This document shows, piece after piece, positions 35,007-40,776 of a stretch of 64,000 bases of DNA. Within the stretch, counting starts at the first letter, position 1. The number at the start of each line of letters is the position of its first letter. Made by a program: the position numbers and the translations under genes. The notes beneath the pieces were generated by a model that made no database searches, had not been told where the DNA came from, and worked only from the letters and a program-made list of their open reading frames with translations. Origin of the DNA: Gillisia sp. CAL575 (GTDB taxonomy: Bacteria; Bacteroidota; Bacteroidia; Flavobacteriales; Flavobacteriaceae). The stretch covers positions 248,001 to 312,000 of the forward strand of contig NZ_APHJ01000019.1 in NCBI RefSeq assembly GCF_000403785.1, written 5' to 3'.

Positions 35007-35462
35007 GTGATCAAAATCTTAAAAGTAATAGCCACCATTGCTTTGACTGCGCTCATCGGAATTCAATTTATTCCAACTTCGCGTAATCAAAGTGATGTTG
35101 TACCTGTTACCGATTTTATTAATAATTATAATCCGCCAAAAGAAGTAGCCAGTATTTTGCGAACTTCTTGTTACGATTGTCATAGTAACAATACAAATTA
35201 TCCTTGGTATAACAAGATCCAACCTGTAGCTTGGTATCTAGAAGATCACGTAAGCCACGGAAAAGAAGAATTCAACTTTAGTGAATTTGGAGACTATTCA
35301 GATAGACGTAAAAAGAGTAAACTAAAATCTTTATTAAGGCAAGTAGAACAAGATGAAATGCCATTAGATCCTTACACTTTAATTCATAGTGATGCGAAGA
35401 TTTCGGAATCTGAAAAAGAATTGTTACTTGGATGGGTGAATAAAGTACTTGAAAGTATTTAG
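35007..35462 (+). CDS. haem-binding domain protein, CxxCH (copy 1)
   Basis: 151 residues, GTG start immediately after the stop of the preceding gene, fixed by homology with the ATG-started copy at 35785. An N-terminal helix (VIATIALTALIGIQFIPTS) anchors it, followed by a single c-type haem motif CYDCHSNNTNYPWYNKIQP. This is the haem-bd family (PF14376-like) common in Bacteroidota. The haem would sit in the periplasm and could pass electrons to or from copper enzymes. Conserved MPLDPY near the C-terminus may hold the axial methionine. Confidence 0.85.
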   Translation: MIKILKVIATIALTALIGIQFIPTSRNQSDVVPVTDFINNYNPPKEVASILRTSCYDCHSNNTNYPWYNKIQPVAWYLEDHVSHGKEEFNFSEFGDYSDRRKKSKLKSLLRQVEQDEMPLDPYTLIHSDAKISESEKELLLGWVNKVLESI

Positions 35463-35784
35463 AATACAGGATTACTAAAGTCCTTAAGGGGAAGTAAATA
35501 GCTTATTGTTTAATTAGTTAGTTAATTGTAAATTTTCTTTTCATTTAAGGGCTTTTTATTTAATTGAATGCATTTTTTAATTGCATTATACGAAAATGTA
35601 TTTCTAGTAATTACACAAAATTGTTTTGAACATTTTAGTAGTATAGATAATATAAAAGATGAAGTAAATGCCAATATTTTAATTTAAGATTTCAAATTGA
35701 TGAGTGAAAATGCTTAATTATCGCAGTTTTTAATAGGTAAATTATTAAGTTTGAAGACCATCAATTAATCTAATTTAATAAAAA
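35463..35784. other. 322-base AT-rich gap between haem protein copies
   Basis: No open frame of note. A weak inverted repeat around 35563-35585 (AATGCA with TGCATT) is visible. I found no exact TAnnTTTG element at a suitable distance from the next start. Confidence 0.4.
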
Positions 35785-36246
35785 ATGAAAATTTTAAAAA
35801 TTCTGGCCATAGTTGCCCTAATAGCATTAATAGTAATTCAATTTTTTCCTAAAAAATATAATCAGTCTGAAACAATTCCTGCTTCAGATTTTATTGCGTC
35901 ATATAATCCGCCAAAGGAAGTTGAATCTATATTACGGGCTTCTTGTTATAATTGCCATAGCAACAATACTGAATATCCTTGGTACAACAAGATTCAGCCA
36001 GTAAATTGGTATTTGGCAGACCATGTAGATGAAGGTAAAAGTGAACTTAATTTTAGCGATTTTGGTAACTACTCTCAAAAGAGAAAAGTCCATAAACTTG
36101 AAGAAGCTATAAAAGAGGTGAAAAATGATAAGATGCCTTTAGAGGAATATGTCTGGTTGCACCAAGATGCAGGTTTATCTGATGTGGAAAAGAAAACGCT
36201 AATGGATTGGTTAGGGACATTGGAGGCCGTTGATCAAATAAATTAA
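35785..36246 (+). CDS. haem-binding domain protein, CxxCH (copy 2)
   Basis: 153 residues. Same layout as the gene at 35007: N-terminal helix (ILAIVALIALIVIQFFPKK), haem motif CYNCHSNNTEYPWYNKIQP and a C-terminal helical part with KMPLEEYVWLH. More than half of the residues match copy 1 by eye, so this is a tandem duplication. The two are split by 322 bases, whereas copy 1 is fused to the DUF3347 operon. Probably an inner-membrane-anchored periplasmic monohaem protein; redox partner unknown. Confidence 0.85.
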   Translation: MKILKILAIVALIALIVIQFFPKKYNQSETIPASDFIASYNPPKEVESILRASCYNCHSNNTEYPWYNKIQPVNWYLADHVDEGKSELNFSDFGNYSQKRKVHKLEEAIKEVKNDKMPLEEYVWLHQDAGLSDVEKKTLMDWLGTLEAVDQIN

Positions 36247-36282
36247 ACTATTTAAATATACAGGTTGAGCCAGTTTTAAAAT

Positions 36283-36441
36283 TCTCATAATCTTAGAAAA
36301 GGAAGGTTACGGAATCAAGGTTTTAAAGAGATTGTCAATCGGGTGGGTCATTTAACAAGAGAATTGAAACATCGAGAAAAAGAACAGCATTTTAAATTTG
36401 GCACTTATTTCGTGACAGGAAATGGCTTAAAAATTCTGTAA
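36283..36441 (+). pseudogene. possible decayed coding fragment
   Basis: In this 217-base gap one frame stays open for about 52 codons without a usable start (containing GHLTRELKHREKEQHFKF), while an overlapping frame reads LEKEGYGIKVLK just before it. A single frameshift would join the two. The first part vaguely resembles the KELEKEGFGVLTD segment of the DUF302 gene nearby. No family could be assigned, and chance is possible. Confidence 0.25.
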
Positions 36442-36463
36442 TTATTAATTAAATTATAATAAT

Positions 36464-37033
36464 ATGAAAAATGTATTTCGATTATCAATGGTAGCACTTC
36501 TAAGTTTAATTACTATTAGCTGTGGAACTACGCAAACGGCAGCTGAGGCATTAGTAGAAAATGACTTTAGGAATGATGTTTACAAGGAAATAGTAAATGA
36601 TGAAGCTAAATTTATGGAATTTTTGAACGTAGCTCATGCTAGCAAGGAGGCAGATTCTTGGTTAATGAAAGACCATATGCAAATGATGGAAAATGGGAAA
36701 ATGATGGAGGTTATGAAAGCGAATCCAGAGATGCAGGAAAAAATGAAGAAAATGATGCAGGAAAAAATGGAGAAGGATCCTGAAATGCAAAAGAAGATGA
36801 TGGAAAAAATGAAATCTAAAATGATGGAGGATCCAACCATGAAAGAAGCAATGATGGAAAATATGCATGCTGAAATGAAGGCTAATCCAGAAATGGCTGA
36901 AAAGATGATGGAGAAAATGATCAACTTCTTTCATGAAAACCCAGAAATGATGGAGAAAATGCAAGCTAAAATGAAAGCCCATCAAGCTGAAATGGAAAAA
37001 CAACAAAAAGCCGATAAAAAGAAAAAACAGTAA
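36464..37033 (+). CDS. methionine-rich helical lipoprotein
   Basis: 189 residues. The lipoprotein signal ends LLSLITISCGTTQ. From about residue 60 the protein is a long, charged helix with repeated MMEKM, NPEMQEKM and DPEMQKKMMEKM units; by hand count about 33 methionines follow the signal, against few cysteines and histidines. Met-rich clusters of MxxM and MM type bind Cu(I) in CopA, CusB and PcoE-type proteins. It would be an outer-membrane copper sink facing the periplasm. No enzymatic domain is present. Its 3' side is closed by an 18-bp hairpin. Confidence 0.75.
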   Translation: MKNVFRLSMVALLSLITISCGTTQTAAEALVENDFRNDVYKEIVNDEAKFMEFLNVAHASKEADSWLMKDHMQMMENGKMMEVMKANPEMQEKMKKMMQEKMEKDPEMQKKMMEKMKSKMMEDPTMKEAMMENMHAEMKANPEMAEKMMEKMINFFHENPEMMEKMQAKMKAHQAEMEKQQKADKKKKQ

Positions 37034-37089
37034 TTAAAAGTCAAACTCCTAAAGAGCGAACTTGATTTTAAGTTACTATGAGCATTACT

Positions 37090-37134
37090 ATAAATGAAGT
37101 ATTCTGGGATGTTTTGCCAGAATACTTCATTTAT
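37090..37134. terminator. perfect 18-bp hairpin after the Met-rich gene
   Basis: Arms 37090-37107 and 37117-37134 are perfectly complementary with a 9-base loop. There is no long T-run (TATAAC follows), so it may stabilise the 3' end of the message rather than terminate on its own. Confidence 0.6.
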
Positions 37135-37235
37135 TATAACTAATTAATTCTGATAAAAAATAATTGGCATTTTACCAATTTCTTGCTTGTTCTATAATTC
37201 CAAGAATTAAAAGCATAAATATTAAGTAGTATTTA

Positions 37236-37955
37236 ATGATTAACAGACACACAGCTAAAAAAATTAGAAAGACACACCGCTACCTGGGTTTATTTATTGG
37301 AATTCAGTTTCTAATGTGGACCATTAGTGGACTCTATTTTAGTTGGACAGATTTAGATGAAATTCATGGAGATCAGTTTCTTAGGGCAAAAGTAGAAAAG
37401 GCAACTTTTAGTGATCTATTGAGTCCATCTGAACTCAAGCTAAATTCAAAAATAGCATCGTTAGAATTAATACAGATTGGTGAAAAACCATTTTATTGGA
37501 TAAACAATACGATACTTTTTGACGCCACGGATGGAACAAAAATTGAAGGAATATCGCAGAAGGATGCTTTGGCAGTTGCAAGTCAGCATGTTTTAAACGA
37601 GCTTGAAGTTCTGAATATCGAGAAAATTAGCAATACAGATAATCACCATGAATATCGTGGAAAGCCTTTGCCTGCATATGTGATTTCTTATAATTCTTCT
37701 GATAACATAAAAGCATATGTTGCCGTAGAAAATGGTAAATTTGAAAGTATTAGACATCGAGATTGGCGATGGTTCGATTTTTTATGGATGACTCATACTA
37801 TGGACTATGACGGTCGGGATGATTTTAATAATATAATTCTGAGAGCCTTCTCCTTATTAGGTTTATTAACTGTTTTGAGCGGGTTTACCCTGTGGTATAC
37901 TTCATCACCGAGTATTAGAAAGATTTTAAATAGAAAAAAAAAGAAAAATAAATGA
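37236..37955 (+). CDS. PepSY-type membrane protein
   Basis: 239 residues. An N-terminal helix after basic residues (HRYLGLFIGIQFLMWTISG) and a C-terminal helix (LLGLLTVLSGFTLWYTSS) flank a periplasmic region with two PepSY-like segments, the second containing AYVAVENGKFESIRHRDWRW. This is the layout of the short PepSY-TM proteins found in iron and copper uptake or reduction loci. It overlaps the next gene by 4 bases (ATGA), so it is coupled to DUF3347 copy C. Role inferred: electron transfer or support of metal reduction at the membrane; not proven. Confidence 0.82.
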   Translation: MINRHTAKKIRKTHRYLGLFIGIQFLMWTISGLYFSWTDLDEIHGDQFLRAKVEKATFSDLLSPSELKLNSKIASLELIQIGEKPFYWINNTILFDATDGTKIEGISQKDALAVASQHVLNELEVLNIEKISNTDNHHEYRGKPLPAYVISYNSSDNIKAYVAVENGKFESIRHRDWRWFDFLWMTHTMDYDGRDDFNNIILRAFSLLGLLTVLSGFTLWYTSSPSIRKILNRKKKKNK

Positions 37956-38533
37956 AAAAGCAAATTAGAAATGTATTCATGATTGCTGCATTAGTAGCAA
38001 GTTTTGGATTTTATTCTTGTGGAGAGAACAAGAATAAAAATGAAGAAACAACCACAGTAATGGATGAAGAAATGAATTCTGAAGAGAAAACAGATTCTAC
38101 AGATATAATAAATGTCGAGGAAGTGATAAATGTTCAGTTTAAAGAAACTACCACTCAATCTGTTTTCAAACATTATATCGGGATTAAATCTGCATTAGTG
38201 GCATCAAATAATGCAGAAGCACAGCAGCACGCAACTATGTTACTGGAAAGTTTAAAAGAAATTGAGGCTGAGCAGACCTTATTAAATGCTACTATGCAAT
38301 TAGTTGAAGCAACAGACATAAATAAGCAAAGAGAAGCTTTCTCAAAAATCACAAAAGAGATGGAAGGGGTTATTACCGGCGCTATTTCTTCTGGAGAGAT
38401 TTATAAGCAGTTTTGTCCAATGGCTTTTGAAGGAAAAGGGGACTATTGGTACTCTACATCTTCAGAAATAAGAAACCCGTATTTTGGTGATAAAATGCTA
38501 AAATGTGGTAGGGTAGAAGAAGTGATAAATTAA
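37952..38533 (+). CDS. DUF3347 lipoprotein (copy C)
   Basis: 193 residues. Lipoprotein signal ASFGFYSCGENKNK, a Glu/Asp/Met-containing linker, then the DUF3347 domain ending QFCPMAFEGKGDYWYST, then RNPYFGDKMLKCG. It starts within the stop of the PepSY gene. It is most like copy A at 30185 in the CPMAF segment. It is followed by a nested hairpin and the second HMA-AraC gene, mirroring copy A beside regulator copy 1. Confidence 0.84.
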   Translation: MKKQIRNVFMIAALVASFGFYSCGENKNKNEETTTVMDEEMNSEEKTDSTDIINVEEVINVQFKETTTQSVFKHYIGIKSALVASNNAEAQQHATMLLESLKEIEAEQTLLNATMQLVEATDINKQREAFSKITKEMEGVITGAISSGEIYKQFCPMAFEGKGDYWYSTSSEIRNPYFGDKMLKCGRVEEVIN

Positions 38534-38549
38534 TAGTATTCACAGAAGT

Positions 38550-38611
38550 CAAAGCCTATCACTTCAGCATATTCAATTTATGAAGTTGAATAGATAGGCT
38601 TTGCTTTTTTT
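38550..38611 (+). terminator. nested hairpin with T-run just before regulator copy 2
   Basis: Outer stem CAAAGCCTATC (38550-38560) pairs with 38593-38603 and is followed by CTTTTTTT. Inside, two shorter stems (38561-38566 with 38581-38586; 38570-38576 with 38586-38592) share position 38586 and so cannot both form fully. It lies 22 bases before the inferred start of the regulator. Confidence 0.75.
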
Positions 38612-38633
38612 GGGAATTCAATATTTCAATAAT

Positions 38634-39200
38634 TTGAATAATAAGGAGTTACATATTAAAAATATGGTTTGTGATCGTTGTATAATCTCAGTACGAGAGA
38701 TATTACAGCGCAATAATATTGTGTTCTTAAATATTTCATTGGGAACTATCGAACTTCAAAGTGATATGGATCCTGATCAGATAGAGGAGCTTCAAAATGA
38801 ATTTAAACAAGTGGGTTTTGAGATACTTTCAGAAAAAAATGAGCGTATCGTTAAGCAGATTAAGGCGATCATTTTAAAAGAAATTTTTGATGCCGACTCT
38901 AATTCACATCAGAACTTGTCTGTTACATTAAAAGAAAACCTCCATTTTGATTATAGCCATTTGAGTTCTATATTTTCTAAAACTGAAGGGAAAAGTATTC
39001 AAACTTATCAAAATGAACTCAAGATAGAGCGCATAAAAGAATTACTGGAATATGATGAACTCAGTATTTCAGAAATTGCAGATAAATTAGGATTTGGAAG
39101 TGCCGCCTATCTTTCTACTCAATTCAAAAAGATTACAGGAACTACTCCTTCTAAATATAAGATTTCTAAAAAAAACCGAAATACACTAGATACTTTTTAA
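38634..39200 (+). CDS. AraC-type regulator with N-terminal HMA-like CxxC domain (copy 2)
   Basis: 188 residues from TTG at 38634, chosen because it gives NNKELHIKNMVCDRC, matching TKEFFIKNMVCDRC of copy 1; earlier codons lie inside the terminator hairpin. The HMA-like domain has Cys13 and Cys16. The C-terminal half is a canonical AraC region: LKIERIKELLEYDELSISEI, KLGFGSAAYLSTQFKKITG and TTPSKYK. A Cu(I)-sensing transcription factor is inferred. The second helix-turn-helix is closer to the AraC consensus than in copy 1. It ends 30 bases before the ion channel gene and may be co-transcribed with it. Confidence 0.8.
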   Translation: MNNKELHIKNMVCDRCIISVREILQRNNIVFLNISLGTIELQSDMDPDQIEELQNEFKQVGFEILSEKNERIVKQIKAIILKEIFDADSNSHQNLSVTLKENLHFDYSHLSSIFSKTEGKSIQTYQNELKIERIKELLEYDELSISEIADKLGFGSAAYLSTQFKKITGTTPSKYKISKKNRNTLDTF

Positions 39201-39230
39201 TTCAAATTTTTTAAAAAATCATTTTGAGTG

Positions 39231-40226
39231 ATGGCTTATCTTCTAATTGTAATTGGAACGATCATATATGTAAGTATTGTATTAGATATTCTAAAAACAA
39301 CTCTTTCAATGCAGGGTGGTGGATGGCTAACAAGCAATTTTTCTCATTTGTTTTGGAAACTAATGCTAAAGTTGTCCGGTAGAAACGGGAAATCTAAATT
39401 ACTTGCTCGGGCGGGATTCTACCTTTTAATTCTAATTATTTTAATTTGGGTGTCTTCTCTTGCGCTCAGTTTGTTTTTATTATTACAATCTGATATAGAT
39501 TCTGTTGTAAACTCTGCTAAAATACCCGCATCAGCTTTAGAAAAATTATATTATTCCGGGTATATACTTTCCACTTTAGGAATTGGAGATTTCACACCCT
39601 CAAACAATCTGTGGCGTATTATTACCGATCTATACTCATTTACGGGGCTTATTTTAATAACGATGTCCGTCACCTATTTTATTCCAGTTTTATCTGCTAT
39701 AATTAAACAAAGAAAACTTGGTATAAATTTGAGTAGCCTGGGAAATAGCCCCCAAGAAATTATCTTGAATGCTTGGAATGGGATAGACTATGATTTTTTT
39801 AAATTACAGCTTCTAACTCTGTCTGACGCACTCTTGGAGCACAATCAAAACCATAGAGCATATCCAGTAATTCACTTTTTTCATAATAACGATAAAGAAC
39901 ATTCAGTAGTATTACAAATTGCACGTTTACATGAGGCTATTTGTATACTGGAGAAGTGTTTGAGTCCGGAGTGTTCTATACCTAAGCAGGAAATTTCTTC
40001 TATAAAAACTGCCCTTAATAATTATATAAATGTGGTTCGAGAAGTATCTAATATCAATTTTATTAATAGTTCGCCAATTACGCCAGATTTAAATATGCTG
40101 AAAGAAAAAAATATGCTAAGGTCCAACTTAAATGGTTTCGATTTTTCTGAGACTGTACAGGAAGATAGACAGTTCTTTTTAACTTTAGTAGTTAATGACG
40201 GGTGGGAATGGAAAGATGTATTTTAA
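39231..40226 (+). CDS. two-helix ion channel protein (potassium-channel-like pore)
   Basis: 331 residues from the ATG at 39231 (a GTG lies one codon upstream). Helices at about 4-20, 63-90 and 130-152 surround a pore loop with ILSTLGIGDFTPSN; LGIGD stands in for the TVGYGD selectivity filter of K+ channels. The last 170 residues are cytoplasmic and helical with no recognised RCK domain. Ion channel family (PF07885-like) members of this sort are present in many bacteria. Its place in a copper island, directly behind a metal-responsive regulator, is unusual. Ion selectivity cannot be stated with confidence given the altered filter. Confidence 0.78.
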   Translation: MAYLLIVIGTIIYVSIVLDILKTTLSMQGGGWLTSNFSHLFWKLMLKLSGRNGKSKLLARAGFYLLILIILIWVSSLALSLFLLLQSDIDSVVNSAKIPASALEKLYYSGYILSTLGIGDFTPSNNLWRIITDLYSFTGLILITMSVTYFIPVLSAIIKQRKLGINLSSLGNSPQEIILNAWNGIDYDFFKLQLLTLSDALLEHNQNHRAYPVIHFFHNNDKEHSVVLQIARLHEAICILEKCLSPECSIPKQEISSIKTALNNYINVVREVSNINFINSSPITPDLNMLKEKNMLRSNLNGFDFSETVQEDRQFFLTLVVNDGWEWKDVF

Positions 40227-40364
40227 GAATGATTGGCAATAAATACATATAGGGTTTATAAAGTTATTCTAAAGTTCACATAGTAAGTCTTCTAGGGCTT
40301 AGTAAAAGCCATATTATCGTAAAATCTTACCATAATTTTAAAAGTCTTTATTGTTTCTATTAGG

Positions 40365-40372
40365 TAACTTTG
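40365..40372 (+). promoter_or_regulatory. candidate -7 element for the four-helix copper protein
   Basis: TAACTTTG, an exact TAnnTTTG match, ends 22 bases before the ATG at 40395. No -33 TTG at standard spacing. Confidence 0.45.
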
Positions 40373-40394
40373 GGTGAACCTTAAAACCAAAGTT

Positions 40395-40715
40395 ATGAGA
40401 AATGAGAAAATGATACATGCGCTTGGGAACTGTATAAACAAGTGCAACTACTGCGGAGATGCTTGTTTAGATGAGGAAAATGTAAAGATGATGGTTACTT
40501 GCATCCGAACAGACAAAGTTTGCGCAGAAGTATGCAGTACTTTAAATCAATTATTAGCCACGGATTATAAAGATGTAGATGATCTTATAAAATATTGCAT
40601 TAAGGTATGTAATGCATGTGCAGACGAGTGTGAAAAACATGAGCATGATCACTGTAAGGAATGTGCACAAGCTTGTAGAGAATGTGCACGTGTATGCGAA
40701 GCGCATTTGGCTTAA
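40395..40715 (+). CDS. cysteine-rich four-helix bundle copper-binding protein (DUF326/Csp-like)
   Basis: 106 residues from the ATG at 40395. No signal peptide, so cytosolic. Sixteen cysteines by hand count lie in helical CxxxC spacing (NCINKCNYCGDACLDE, YCIKVCNACADECEKHEHDH, CKECAQACRECARVCEAH). This is the pattern of Csp copper storage proteins, in which cysteines line the inside of a four-helix bundle and bind many Cu(I) ions; cytosolic Csp3 is the closest type. A HEHDH segment adds histidines. It sits before copA with its own promoter match, consistent with storing Cu(I) before export. Confidence 0.88.
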   Translation: MRNEKMIHALGNCINKCNYCGDACLDEENVKMMVTCIRTDKVCAEVCSTLNQLLATDYKDVDDLIKYCIKVCNACADECEKHEHDHCKECAQACRECARVCEAHLA

Positions 40716-40736
40716 ATATCAATAATTAATATCATT

Positions 40737-40763
40737 AAAAACCCGGATCATTCTGGGTTTTTC
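40737..40763 (+). terminator. terminator-like hairpin directly upstream of copA
   Basis: AAAAACCC pairs with GGGTTTTT around a 10-base loop (with extra G-T pairing inside), followed by C and a T. The copA ATG begins 13 bases later, leaving no room for a promoter between. Confidence 0.72.
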
Positions 40764-40776
40764 TAATTCTGAATAA

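Noticed and set aside
35463-35784. The long gap between haem protein copies as a small RNA gene
   Set aside because: Only a weak 6-bp inverted repeat and no promoter or terminator match were found.
36634-37006. Two long reverse frames under the Met-rich lipoprotein
   Set aside because: These are by-products of repeated ATG and GAA/AAA codons on the coding strand.
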